From: Rhynchopus sp. YZ270_cl-10
Lineage: Eukaryota; Euglenozoa; Diplonemea; Diplonemida; Diplonemidae
Assembly: GCA_964035575.1 (NCBI GenBank)
Contig: OZ037847.1
Coordinates: forward strand, 1,076,001 to 1,140,000
DNA: 64,000 nucleotides
Direction: 5' to 3'
Shown here: piece after piece, positions 39,643 to 48,975 of the stretch
How positions within the stretch are numbered: the stretch's first letter is position 1
Layout of the letters: every line of letters starts with the position of its first letter
The notes under the pieces: model-generated
Database searches by the model: none
Told to the model about the DNA's origin: nothing
The model's input: only the letters and a program-made list of their open reading frames with translations
Program-made: the position numbers and the translations under genes

Positions 39643-40165
39643 ATACCCTCATAGTATAAATTATGTTATTGTTACAAATAAATTATTTCGGCGATTTTTA
39701 TTTTTTTTATAACATTTTTGCATTTTGTTACTTTTTTCATTTTTTGCATTTTATTTTTTTGTAACATTTTTGTTACGCCGCAGGCGTAACAAAAATGTTA
39801 CTGGGGGGGCTAATAAAGCATACAGCGCGGAAACCCCTGCCACATGATGGTGTAAAAATCTAGCTTTTTACACAGAGTCACTCAACGAACCCTTTTTTGC
39901 GGAGCAAAAAAGGGAAAATGGCGCCGCAGGCAAAAAAAAATTGAGGTACAGCCTGGATCGTGTGGTCAGCAACCCAGTTCCCTATGGTACTCCCGTGGTT
40001 CAACCATGGCTCTTTATTTTTTCTTTGTAACATTTGTTACTTTTTGCCCAACTGCAAAAAAACGAATAAAACATTTTATTAAATTGTTACAAAAAAAATG
40101 TTACTTTTGGGTCATTTTTTTATTAATTTATTTTTGAAAAAACATTATTTTTACTATGAGGGTAT
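39643..40165. mobile_element. inverted-repeat (foldback/MITE-like) element of about 520 bp
   Basis: Left arm 39643-39667 (ATACCCTCATAGTATAAATT plus ATGTT) and right arm 40141-40165 are inverted copies with two mismatches in 25. The inside is hairpin-rich: GTAACATTTTTGTTACGCC-GCA-mirror at 39761-39801 (19-bp perfect stem), CCTTTTTTGC-GGA-GCAAAAAAGG near 39890-39912, and TGTAAAAA/TTTTTACA near 39851-39880. No coding frame. The exact ends and target duplication are not clear. Confidence 0.55.
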
Positions 40166-40184
40166 TTAAAAATAAAACATAGTG

Positions 40185-40230
40185 GAACACACTCTAGGGT
40201 GGCTACACTAGCCAAGTTTTCAAAAATAAA
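40185..40230 (+). repeat. dispersed repeat family D, intergenic copy
   Basis: GGAACACACTCTAGGGTGGC, TACACTAGCCAAGTTTTCAA and AAATAAAATG. It matches the intron copy at 17027-17070 and the copy at 47120-47160, with a small internal gap where the others read TAATACGAC. Confidence 0.65.
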
Positions 40231-40431
40231 ATGCTGTGCACGCGAGAGAGGCACAGTGAAGCTTTTCTTTTGCGCTTTGCGTATTATGAGAGGGGGGTTT
40301 TTTTGTGTGGTTTTTCTGAGAAGTTTCTTTGAACTAATCTTTCAAAAGCGCTACTCTTATAAAGATCCCGAAGAAGAAAAAAACCGTGGGCTGTTATACC
40401 GTGACGAAGTCTAAAAATGAAACATTTTTTT

Positions 40432-40475
40432 AGTACACTGCCATGAGAGGGCTGTTGTATTTCAAGTCAATTTTT
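40432..40475 (+). repeat. dispersed repeat family B, intergenic copy
   Basis: GTACACTGCCATGAGAGGGC then TGTTGTATTTCAAGTCAATT. This is the same block order as the copies at 37970-38025 and 41163-41215. Confidence 0.6.
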
Positions 40476-41162
40476 TTTTTTTCTGAGATGTCTTTGAAAT
40501 GATCCTTCAAAAAGCATTTCAACGTTTCACCCCCCCCTCCCCCTTTTTGTTTGCTGCAAGGGTTTCTGTCGTTTGCATTTAATTTTTTTTTTTTTTGAAT
40601 TTTTGAATTGAAAGATTGGTGACTATAAACACGAGAGGGTTCGTCGTCTTACCAACCTTTCTTTTTTTTTTTCTTTTTTTTTTTTTCTTTTCTCTTTTTG
40701 CAGTGCCTGCGACAAAGGCATTTGCACCTTCGCCTTTTTTGGTTTACACTTTTTGTTACTTTTTTTTTGCGAGTCTCAGCACCGCATGATATTTCATAAC
40801 TAAAATACCGAAAGAGCTACACCCAGGACTTAAGCTTTGGGTTCGATCTATTTAAAAAAAGACTGCCCCGTTTTTTTGGCGTGCCTAATGTCTCATCTCT
40901 CCACTGCGTAAGGTGTGCTGTCTGTACGCATTCTAGCCTAAAAAGAATTGCACTGCTTTTTTGACCAAAATCCAAAAATGCAGAACAACTCAGAAGAAGT
41001 TGCCTTTTTTTTTTGTGGTTTTGATAACCCACGGTGAACCAATTGTCTGCGTCTGCCAGGTGTGCCGAGGGGGTTTCACTAAACTTTTCTCCATTTTTTC
41101 CCCCTCGAAATGGATGCATCAAAATGCATCGACTACTCGGTTCAGGAGTTCTAGTCACGCAT

Positions 41163-41215
41163 CAAGGTACGCTCCCATGAGAGGGCTTTGCATTGCAAGT
41201 CAAATTTTTCTTTTG
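41163..41215 (+). repeat. dispersed repeat family B, intergenic copy
   Basis: AAGGTACGCTCCCATGAGAG, GGCTTTGCATTGCAAGTCAA and ATTTTTC. One of the fullest copies of the family. Confidence 0.6.
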
Positions 41216-41401
41216 GCTCTCCAAAACCCACATAATAATACCCAAAACCACCCCTTCTACCCTATCCTCTAATGAACGACCAAAGTAAGAAATGCCAAAC
41301 AAAAGACATCCTTGTACACTTCCCTAAGCCCTCCTCTCTCTCTCTCATTTTTCATTTTTCATTTCTCTCCCTTCAGCAAACAAAAAAAGCATTACACTTT
41401 A

Positions 41402-42748
41402 ATGGATAATGATCTGAGGAATGATCTGCACCGAGCTTTAGGTGGTCTTCGCAGTCGTGTTGTTTCGACAGATCAGGCCACAGAACGCGTGCAGTCACGT
41501 GGAACGTCCCGTCGTATGTCTGGCCCATTCCCTTCGTCACGGTCGCCGCCGCCAGGGCATCGGTCGCCTTCGCCACCACAGCATTTATCGAAGCCTTATC
41601 ATGTACATTCGTATGAGGCTCAGGGGTCGGGGTTTCTCGCACATCAGCACTCTCATTATATGATGCCGAATGTAGTGCCGCTGTCAAGGGGTGAGTCGTT
41701 GGATAGAGAGATTGGCTATCACTTTGGGCAGCAGCTGTCGGCGATGCAGGAGGCGGATGAGAGGGGGGCATCGCCTGAGTATGCGGACGGCGCGTCGCGG
41801 TCAGACATTGCGCCCTTTATTGACTCTGTGTTGCGGGTGGCAGATGGCAGCCCGTCGCCGGTTGTTCCTGTTGAAGATGATAGTAAGATTAGTGAAACGC
41901 TGATCAGCAGGATGATTCGTGGGAAGGTGTCGGTTCCGATCCAGCAGGGATCGCCCAGAGCTGCGAAGCGTTTGCACCTGATGCGTATTCCGTGCAAGGT
42001 CGCAGGCGCATTGTTAGAGCTTGCCCTCAAACTCGAATGGACATCAAACAAATTAACGGAAACCGCAACAAACCTCCTTGACCACGGTGTCCTCTCCCCG
42101 ACGCTCCGCTACCGCGCTACCCTCGAAAAATTCATGACCACGGAGGAGGTGAACATGCTCATGAACACTTCGTTTAATGGAACCTCGTTGACACTGTTTC
42201 TTTATGGCCATCTTATGGGGCACGATGCGTGGCGCATGATGGGCGTCCCCGACGAGCTTCTACAGGGCAGACGCGAGGGTGCGGAGCTGTTGGATATGAT
42301 CGTCCGCTTCAACATGCACACAACGCTGTCCTCGGATGGGTTCTCTTATGTGCGCTGCTATACGAGGGAGGGGCTGCCGTCGATTGACAAGGCGACAACA
42401 CGGAGCGTGCATGGTGTGTGCTGGCAGCTTCCTCCGCAGGTCATTTTGCTTGCGGTGGCAGCCCTGCCGAATACGCGTCTAATGAAGGTGAATGCCCGCA
42501 TGTCCACCTCATACGTCTGCAAGAATGCCATAGCACTCACCTCACAATACAAAGCCACCGGCCTCCGCCCCAACATCAACTACCTTCGTGTCATGACCGA
42601 CGCAGGCAGTGATGTGCTCCCGGAGGCTTACCTGGTCTTCTTAAGGGGCCTCGCGGATAATACAGATGAAACGCAAGCTAGCCAGGATGTCCGGCACAAA
42701 AATCTAGTCCTCTCCCGTGCCTTGAAAATGAAAAAAACCAAATTTTAG
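41402..42748 (+). CDS. unknown protein, 448 aa
   Basis: No family is recognised. Residues 1-150 are Ser/Pro/Arg/His-rich and probably disordered (SPPPGHRSPSPPQHLSKPYH). From about residue 175 the protein looks globular and helical (KVAGALLELALKLEWTSNKL, LYGHLMGHDAWRMMGVPDEL, PPQVILLAVAALPNTRLMKV). It ends with Lys-rich sequence. The frame is open to 41312, but the acceptor CCTTCAG at 41370-41376 lies 25 nt before the ATG at 41402. That makes 41402 the likely start. Confidence 0.65.
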   Translation: MDNDLRNDLHRALGGLRSRVVSTDQATERVQSRGTSRRMSGPFPSSRSPPPGHRSPSPPQHLSKPYHVHSYEAQGSGFLAHQHSHYMMPNVVPLSRGESLDREIGYHFGQQLSAMQEADERGASPEYADGASRSDIAPFIDSVLRVADGSPSPVVPVEDDSKISETLISRMIRGKVSVPIQQGSPRAAKRLHLMRIPCKVAGALLELALKLEWTSNKLTETATNLLDHGVLSPTLRYRATLEKFMTTEEVNMLMNTSFNGTSLTLFLYGHLMGHDAWRMMGVPDELLQGRREGAELLDMIVRFNMHTTLSSDGFSYVRCYTREGLPSIDKATTRSVHGVCWQLPPQVILLAVAALPNTRLMKVNARMSTSYVCKNAIALTSQYKATGLRPNINYLRVMTDAGSDVLPEAYLVFLRGLADNTDETQASQDVRHKNLVLSRALKMKKTKF

Positions 42749-43572
42749 TGTTTTTATAGAATGTTCCAGTTGTAGCAAAAAATGTGTAAGATTTTAGAAA
42801 TGAACTCCCCCTTTACCTTTTTCACGTTCCACTTTGAAGCTCGACCGAGCTGCGTTTTAGTTTTGACTACTCTTTTTTCTTTAGCAGAGGCGTTGTTCCG
42901 GGTCTTTGGGCCTTCCATCTTGATCCGGATGATCCGGTCAAGAACATCTTGACGAGTCGATTCCAATTCCAACAGAATGTACTTCAGCAGGAATGTCCAT
43001 CTGCATGGCAACGGCCGCTTCAGGTTGTAGTTGTTTTGTCTTAGAATTCTTCATCTGAAACGTAGGCTTCCTTGTCCGTACCACCGCTGCAGTTCGATCC
43101 AAGTCGTCGGCAGCAACTCACCCCACCCGACTCCCGGGCAGCCGTCCAGCCCGCGGAACAACCACCCTGCCCTGCAGCGTGTCTAGCTGCCCCCGTGCCT
43201 TTCTGCGGTCTGCCTCGGCGGTACTCATCATGTACCTCTGAGTCTGCTTGTTGCTGGCGTGGCGGAGGGCGTTCTGCAGTCTGTCCATGCCCACTTCCTC
43301 CCCTCCGTCACATACAACCGCTGTACACGGAGGTCGGACAGGAGCTCGTTTCCCAGTGCAATCAGGTGAGCTTCTTGAAAAATTTTTTTTCAAACTCCTG
43401 CACCCCTAACAACCACAAACGCAACTTCGGAAGTGCAGCACCAACAACTCACCACCGGGTAAATGTGCCAACCCAGCCACGTACCTCCAAATCATCGTTT
43501 TGACATTGTTCCAGTGGTGGCAGCCCCTTTTTCACTTTTGTTATCCAAAACAAAACCTCACAGAAAGAAGTC
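42749..43572 (+). other. intergenic region with a gene-like minus-strand relic
   Basis: There is no + strand gene. A GC-richer part (about 42800-43390) reads like protein on the minus strand and is listed separately. The right end is pyrimidine/A-rich with CCTCACAG at 43556-43563, the acceptor-like site 9 nt before the next ATG. Confidence 0.45.
42800..43393 (-). pseudogene. possible decayed coding sequence on the minus strand
   Basis: On the minus strand several adjacent pieces in different frames look like coding sequence with the local codon bias: LIALGNELLSDLRVQRLYVT, MDRLQNALRHASNKQTQRYM with AEADRRKARGQLDTLQG, DLDRTAAVVRTRKPTFQ, and VLDRIIRIKMEGPKTRNNAS. The gaps between them are too short for introns, so it looks broken rather than spliced. 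The family is unknown; it could be a host gene remnant or part of an element. A chance reading of GC-rich DNA is the alternative. Confidence 0.3.
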
Positions 43573-45666
43573 ATGGGTGCCGACAGTGTCGACCCGCCTG
43601 ATACACACACAGTTTCGGATGATTTTGTCGGGTTTCAGCAAGAGGTAGCACGGCTGCGGGGGGTTGAGAAGGCGTGCAGGAAATATGCTGCCGAGGCCGA
43701 GGCTGCGAAGAGGAGGGAAGGGGTTTTACATGACCAGTTGAAGGGCGAGGTGGCTGCGGCTATATCGCGGGAGGACGAGCTTTTGGCACAACTGCGGGAT
43801 ATGCACAACTCTGTGGACACGGAGATCACCTCCTTGCGACAGGCTCTTGCCGACAAAGACTCTTTCATCAACGACCTCGCTGCCGCCAAACACGACCTTG
43901 CTGCAAAACTCACCGAGCTCGAGGCCTCTTCCAACCAAGAAACAACACACCTCAGCGACCTTCTTGAAGCCTCTGAATCCGACTGCGAAACACGCATTGC
44001 TTCTCTCACTGCAACACTCGAGGCTACACAACAGGCACAGGAGAACCTCCTCCAACAACTGGCAGTGGCCAAGCAGGATGCCTCTGCAAAGGGCTCATTA
44101 GAAGCAGAGCTGCAGCAAGCGCAGACGGCAGTAGAGGAACTCAAGAGGGAGGTGGTGGTGGCAGTGCAAAGCACTGAGCGGGTTGAGGCTGAGCAGAATG
44201 TTGAGCGCGATGAGTATGAGCGTTTGCTTGGACAGCGGGCAAGCGATATCGATGTGCTCAGCAAGAAGGTGGCGCAGCTGTCGCAGGTTAACGCAGAGTT
44301 GTCGCAGGAGAACAGCGAGCTCAGCAATGCACTCAAAGACGCGCAATACAAACTGCAGCAGCAGAGCGGGGAGTGCTTCGAGGCAGACTCCAAGAGGCTT
44401 GCCTCCGCAGAGTTCAGCAAACACCTTTCCCAGCAGGTCACAGAGTTGACGGAGGAGAACCGGTCTCTCTTGGACAAACAGGACGACCACGAATCTGTGC
44501 AAGAAGAGCTGCACCGTCTCCGTGCAACCTACTCTGATCAGTCTCAGTTGAAGACAGAGCTACGCAGCACTGCACAAAGGCTAGAAGAAGCACTACGGGC
44601 AGGGGAGGTCAGCGCAAAGGAAATAGCACGGCTGCAAACACAACTGGAGGAGTCAAATCAGATTAAAAAGAGGATAGACGTTGTGCAGGCACATAGCCGC
44701 CATGTTGAGTCTGATGGAAAACACCTTCGCGAACGGGTCAGTATGTTGGAACGCCAACGTACGGTATCAGCATCAGCATCAGCAGGCGACATCACACCCA
44801 CCCCACTTAGTGAGGAATCCTGCGATGATCTGCTCTCTCATGTGGTCGGTGGAGGTTCCCCCAGGGCCCCTTCCACCAGCCCCAATGGAGGTAAAGAAAG
44901 CAGCAGCAGCCCAGCAAATGCCACCAAATCCCGCTCCGAGCTGGTCCACCAACTCTGGATTCTGTATACCTGCATCACAAAGGCCGCGAAGGCTGCGGCT
45001 GGCCATCACAGTGAAATCGCTAATACACAGCAGATTGCGGAGGAGGTGGCGCCTGGGTTGGTATGCGGTGCGATGTACGCTGTGGAGAAATCCTATAAAA
45101 GCATGATGACGGAGCTCAAAGGCGCGAAAGGGAAGGCGGTCTGGCTGGTCAGCAATTATTTGACGGAGGTGGAGAAGCTTCACCTTGGCATTCCTATGGC
45201 CTATTTTGAACCGGATGTAAAGGTGATAACGAACCTTGGCCTGGCACCTACCAAAGAGCTTGATAAGGAGCTGAAACGGAGTGGTGGGTATGACTTTATG
45301 AAGCGGAACTTCACAGAGCTTGTGGTAGAGTCGAGAAGACGGCAGTTTCCTATTGAAGGGGATGCGTTGCCTCCTGGTGAGGTGAAGGCGCATCAAGGGA
45401 GGGTGTCTGGGTGGAATGTCTCGGTTGATAGTCCGCCTGCGAAGTATCTGCGGTCGTTGAGTCAGAGCCATCGGGTGCGTTCTGCCTCTCCAGACCAAGC
45501 GCAGAGCGATCCTCTCGTCTTCGTCGCATCCAGCAGAGACCCCTCTCCATCACCCACCCCCTTCGCCTCAGTAGACCCCGAGCCTGCCCCACGCTTCAGC
45601 CGCAACCAATCCGCCACCACACACCTCATTCAACGCCTCCGTGCCCAGGTAGAAAACAGATGGTAA
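43573..45666 (+). CDS. long coiled-coil protein with C-terminal globular domain, 697 aa
   Basis: Residues about 15-400 are an almost continuous coiled coil (EVARLRGVEKACRKYAAEAE, LQQAQTAVEELKREVVVAVQ, HRLRATYSDQSQLKTELRST). This indicates a rod-like cytoskeletal or scaffold protein. After a Ser/Pro linker, residues about 450-600 form a distinct helical domain (SELVHQLWILYTCITKAAKA, AVWLVSNYLTEVEKLHLGIP, GYDFMKRNFTELVVESRRRQ) that I do not recognise. The tail is Ser/Pro-rich with RNQSATTHLIQRLRAQVENR. The acceptor CACAG ends 9 nt before the ATG. Flagellar or basal-body proteins often look like this, but there is no specific evidence. Confidence 0.75.
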   Translation: MGADSVDPPDTHTVSDDFVGFQQEVARLRGVEKACRKYAAEAEAAKRREGVLHDQLKGEVAAAISREDELLAQLRDMHNSVDTEITSLRQALADKDSFINDLAAAKHDLAAKLTELEASSNQETTHLSDLLEASESDCETRIASLTATLEATQQAQENLLQQLAVAKQDASAKGSLEAELQQAQTAVEELKREVVVAVQSTERVEAEQNVERDEYERLLGQRASDIDVLSKKVAQLSQVNAELSQENSELSNALKDAQYKLQQQSGECFEADSKRLASAEFSKHLSQQVTELTEENRSLLDKQDDHESVQEELHRLRATYSDQSQLKTELRSTAQRLEEALRAGEVSAKEIARLQTQLEESNQIKKRIDVVQAHSRHVESDGKHLRERVSMLERQRTVSASASAGDITPTPLSEESCDDLLSHVVGGGSPRAPSTSPNGGKESSSSPANATKSRSELVHQLWILYTCITKAAKAAAGHHSEIANTQQIAEEVAPGLVCGAMYAVEKSYKSMMTELKGAKGKAVWLVSNYLTEVEKLHLGIPMAYFEPDVKVITNLGLAPTKELDKELKRSGGYDFMKRNFTELVVESRRRQFPIEGDALPPGEVKAHQGRVSGWNVSVDSPPAKYLRSLSQSHRVRSASPDQAQSDPLVFVASSRDPSPSPTPFASVDPEPAPRFSRNQSATTHLIQRLRAQVENRW

Positions 45667-45829
45667 AAGAACAGAATTTTGTACGCACCTGGGGTTGTTC
45701 CCTGCTTCCCCCCCCCTTGTACTGCCTCCCACCCCCCCATATACGCGTATCAATGTTAAAAAGTGAATCTCCCCCTTTTTTTGTTACCTAACAAAAGTTG
45801 CACATCTCATACAGTTTACGGGGTGAAAT

Positions 45830-47002
45830 ATGTTAAGTTACCCTTTAGGGAGGCATCTAGGTGCGCCTAGGCAGAAGAAGCCGAAGAAGCAGAAGCAGCC
45901 CTCTGTTGCCTTCATCGCCTCTGTGTGGATGTATTGCGACGACACTGGACGCAATACTGAACACCATTTGATTTCCTTTCCCAATGAGACAACGGCGTGC
46001 GAGGCTGTGGCTATGATATGGCAGCGTACACAACGGGCAAACCTAGGGCGTGACCCAAGCATGTACCGTCTGTTGTCCGCTTTTGCGGACGGTGCGATCA
46101 ACGACAAATCGCCTTTTCTACATCACCACGAACCACTACGTCCGCAGCTGACATTTCCTTATATGCTTGCCTGCTGTCTGGACCCCTTCATCATTAAGAC
46201 TGAGAGCCTGCAGCGTCGTGAGACACGCTGTCGGGGAGACATCCTCGTACAGCACTCCTCTTCCTATGGCTACCCAACGGAGTACTACGATCTGCTGCAG
46301 GCGTTGTTGCATATGTGGAGCATAACGTGCAAACGAGAGGCAGAACAGCGACGGCGGATTTACCTTTCATCAGAGTTCGCACGGCATGAAGTGATCGAGC
46401 TGCTCACCCTCAAACACGAGGAGGAGCAGCGGGGGGGGATCTATGTTGCATGGCAAGAAGGGTTGGCGCAGTTGTACCAGCTTGCAGATGCTTCTCTTGT
46501 GGAGATGCACAGCAGGGCAGCACTGAGGGAGGAGGAAGCGGTGTGCAGACGTGGTGTGGTAGGGGGGTGGGTGGACTGTCTCGAGAAGCAGGCTGAGTCG
46601 CGGATGGCAGCGGAAAGCGCGGCGGGGTTGATTGGTGTGATACGCGAGGAGTACAGTAAATGCATGCGGGCGAAGAGGATGCTGTACAACATGTCGCGTA
46701 TCGCCAGCAACGTGACGGAGGCAACACACGAACGGTCCACCCCCTTCGCCTTCAACTCTTTCCGCGTGGAGCTGCACCACGACCTCAAGAACACCGCCCC
46801 CGTCCACGACATAGCAGACCCAAACTGCATACACGGCGACTTCTACACATCCTCGTGGTCCCTCCCCTCCCGCGTCATCCCCTCACACACCCTCTCGAAG
46901 CCCTCCCTCGGTATGCTCCGAGAACACAAAGAGTTTCTCGTCCGCAAAAAGCCCCACCTAGCCCCAGGGTGCCAGCCCTCCTTGCTCTTTCTGGAGTGGT
47001 GA
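45830..47002 (+). CDS. unknown protein, 390 aa
   Basis: No family is recognised. A basic N-terminal segment (RQKKPKKQKQPS near residue 15) precedes a mixed alpha/beta region (VAFIASVWMYCDDTGRNTEH). Residues 165-295 are long charged helices (MWSITCKREAEQRRRIYLSS, HEVIELLTLKHEEEQRGGIY, EYSKCMRAKRMLYNMSRIAS). The C-terminus is Ser/Pro/His-rich (SSWSLPSRVIPSHTLSKPSL). The acceptor ATACAG at 45809-45814 lies 15 nt before the ATG and supports this start. Confidence 0.65.
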   Translation: MLSYPLGRHLGAPRQKKPKKQKQPSVAFIASVWMYCDDTGRNTEHHLISFPNETTACEAVAMIWQRTQRANLGRDPSMYRLLSAFADGAINDKSPFLHHHEPLRPQLTFPYMLACCLDPFIIKTESLQRRETRCRGDILVQHSSSYGYPTEYYDLLQALLHMWSITCKREAEQRRRIYLSSEFARHEVIELLTLKHEEEQRGGIYVAWQEGLAQLYQLADASLVEMHSRAALREEEAVCRRGVVGGWVDCLEKQAESRMAAESAAGLIGVIREEYSKCMRAKRMLYNMSRIASNVTEATHERSTPFAFNSFRVELHHDLKNTAPVHDIADPNCIHGDFYTSSWSLPSRVIPSHTLSKPSLGMLREHKEFLVRKKPHLAPGCQPSLLFLEW

Positions 47003-47332
47003 TTGGTTTGGAGAGGAGTCTTCCGACTCCTGGGCCGTAGTAGTTGGCCGTTTCCTTTCCCGGTTGTGTAGCGCTTTCGCGCGGAACCAGTTTTCTGTAG
47101 AACAAAAAAAATAGTGGAGTTCATCCTCGGGTGTCTGCACTAATACGACCAAGTTTTCAAAAAAAGAAAAAAAAGGCTTCGGCCAACTTTGAGTCCAGAA
47201 CTTTGTTCCGTTTTTGGAGCGAAGTGATTGTCGACACAACAAAAAAAAAGCCCTTTTTTGGTGAGATGACCACGTTTTTTTGAACATTTGAAACTCTACC
47301 TACACAGAAGCCCTCCCCTCCCCTGCCCAAAG
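47003..47332 (+). repeat. intergenic region with a family D repeat
   Basis: The family D unit lies at about 47120-47160 (ATCCTCGGGTGTCTGCACTA, ATACGACCAAGTTTTCAAAA), the third copy in the window. The remainder is non-coding and ends with CTACACAG at 47300-47307, 25 nt before the next ATG. Confidence 0.6.
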
Positions 47333-48721
47333 ATGGTCGACCGTCTGCATTTAGTGTCGCCCAATGCGATGCAGCCGCCAGAGCTGCCCGAATGTGGGAT
47401 AGGGATCACTGGGTGGGAGCCACCTGAGGAGGATTGGGTGCCGGAGCCGCCGCCTGGGGCGGAGGAGGACTTGACGAAGGCGCCTGCAGCACCGGCAGCT
47501 GCGCCACCTGTACCTGCGGCAGAGGCAGCTGCGCCTCCGCCACCACCCCCACCACCAGCTGCAGCACCTGCACCACCTGCACCGGCTGCACCTGCACCTG
47601 CAGCTGCCCCAGCACCCCCAGCTGCACCCCCAGCACCAGCAGCAGCAGCACCAGCACCACCAGTAGCGGCTGGAGGAGCGGCAGCAGCAGGTGGTGACCC
47701 GTACGCCCTAGTCAGCCCCAACGCCCAGCAGCCACCAGAGCTCCCCGACATCGCATCCCTCATCCCCAGATGGGAGCCCCCTGAGCCTGACTGGGTGCCA
47801 CCCCCTCCACCGGGGTGTGAGGAGGGTGCTGTGCCTGCAGCAGCACCACAGGCAGCAGCCCCGGCAGCAGCTGTGCCTGCAGCAGCTGCACCCGCACCTC
47901 CCCCACCACCAGCACCGCCCGCAGCAGCTCCGGCAGCACCAGCACCACCTTCTGCAGCCCCACCGCCACCCCCCACTGCACCGCCCGCAGCAAAGATCCC
48001 ACCCCCACCCTCAGCAAGCCCTAAGGGGCCACCACCACCGCCACCACCACCTAAAGCTATGCCTGCCAAGAAGAAGAAAGCACCCACCCCAGGAGCCTCG
48101 ATGGCGGACATCATCAAACAGATTGCACAGGGCGGCGTCACGTTGAAGAAGACAACAACAGTCGACAAATCGTCTGCGCGGCGGGCATCCAAGCCAAACG
48201 CCGTACTCACCGAGCTCCCTGCAACGTGGAAGCTGAGCACCACTGGTGGACTGATCGAGCAGAACCAACTGGCGACGGGGGGGTTCAATGTTGTACAGGG
48301 GGTTGGACCGTCTACCAATGTGGATGGGGGACTCAAGGTTACCTTTCAGGTGTCCGGGGACAGTGGTGTTGTTGCCTTAGGTGTCGTACCAAGCGAATAC
48401 GACCTGAACAGTGCATTCCTCAGCAAAAGCCTGCAAACAGGCACCGCAAAGGCGTTCAAGGGAATATTCCTTCGCACCACAGGAAGCCTCAGTATACCAG
48501 GCACCCCAGAGCCGCTCGTCAGCAACGCAGCCAAAAGGGGCATAGTCAACGATGATAAAGTGGCAATAGAAATATCGTCAGAAGGTGCCGCAAAAGTTGC
48601 GCTCAACGGAACGCAAACATGGGAAGGACAGGTCCCTCCACTCCCGCCATCAGTTCGCGCCTTTTGCAGGCTATACCGGCTAGGCGATGCGGTAAAGATT
48701 GTCCCCGCAGCTGCCCCCTAA
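47333..48721 (+). CDS. Pro/Ala-rich protein with duplicated WEPPE-DWVP motif and SPRY-like C-terminal domain, 462 aa
   Basis: The N-terminal motif LVSPNAMQPPELPECGIGIT then WEPPEEDWVPEPPPG is repeated about 125 residues later as LVSPNAQQPPELPDIASLIP then WEPPEPDWVPPPPPG. The two copies are linked by long Pro/Ala runs that could bind SH3 or EVH1 domains or profilin. Residues about 258-285 contain MADIIKQIAQGGVTLKK, which resembles a WH2-type actin-binding motif (I.QGVTLKK); I hold this weakly. The last about 155 residues resemble a SPRY/B30.2 domain (GVVALGVVPSEYDLNSAFLS, SIPGTPEP, NDDKVAIEISSEGAAKVALN). WASP-like Pro-rich plus WH2 organisation fits actin regulation. The upstream open frame lacks an ATG. 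The acceptor ACACAG ends 25 nt before the ATG at 47333. Confidence 0.7.
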   Translation: MVDRLHLVSPNAMQPPELPECGIGITGWEPPEEDWVPEPPPGAEEDLTKAPAAPAAAPPVPAAEAAAPPPPPPPPAAAPAPPAPAAPAPAAAPAPPAAPPAPAAAAPAPPVAAGGAAAAGGDPYALVSPNAQQPPELPDIASLIPRWEPPEPDWVPPPPPGCEEGAVPAAAPQAAAPAAAVPAAAAPAPPPPPAPPAAAPAAPAPPSAAPPPPPTAPPAAKIPPPPSASPKGPPPPPPPPKAMPAKKKKAPTPGASMADIIKQIAQGGVTLKKTTTVDKSSARRASKPNAVLTELPATWKLSTTGGLIEQNQLATGGFNVVQGVGPSTNVDGGLKVTFQVSGDSGVVALGVVPSEYDLNSAFLSKSLQTGTAKAFKGIFLRTTGSLSIPGTPEPLVSNAAKRGIVNDDKVAIEISSEGAAKVALNGTQTWEGQVPPLPPSVRAFCRLYRLGDAVKIVPAAAP

Positions 48722-48975
48722 AAGTCATCGTTTCTACCCTAACCCTTTAGATGTTATTAGATAGTTCCAAATGGAAAAAAAAGTCATTTGTTTTGTGCGA
48801 AGAGTCTGGTTTTGCCAAAGGTATTCCCACCGGTGACAGTGGTAAGGTGTGTGATGCGATGCATTTATCTTTGTAGGTTTCTGTGATTGTACCCCCCGTT
48901 GGTAGCGAAGAGGTTTGGTATCGTATTTACACATCTTTTGTTACGCATCCCCTTACCTAACACCACACAGTACAC

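Larger units (their letters stand above)
39437..41401 (+). other. gene-free AT-rich region dense in hairpins and dispersed repeats
   Basis: No coding frame is convincing. It contains an inverted-repeat element (39643-40165), a family D unit (40185-40230), family B units (about 40268-40300, 40432-40475, 41163-41215), a degenerate A/B unit (40618-40645) and a family C fragment (40702-40735). Long T runs separate them. The end is C/T-rich with CTCTCCCTTCAG at 41365-41376, the acceptor for the next gene. Confidence 0.6.

Noticed and set aside
39950-40015. tRNA-like stretch containing GTGGTTCAACC
   Set aside because: No acceptor stem, D-arm or anticodon arm can be formed around it on either strand.
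47434-48336. Long opposite-strand and alternative-frame ORFs over the Pro/Ala-rich gene and similar coding regions
   Set aside because: They are shadows of GC-rich Pro/Ala codons (GCN/CCN read as Gly/Ala/Trp/Cys) with no independent support.
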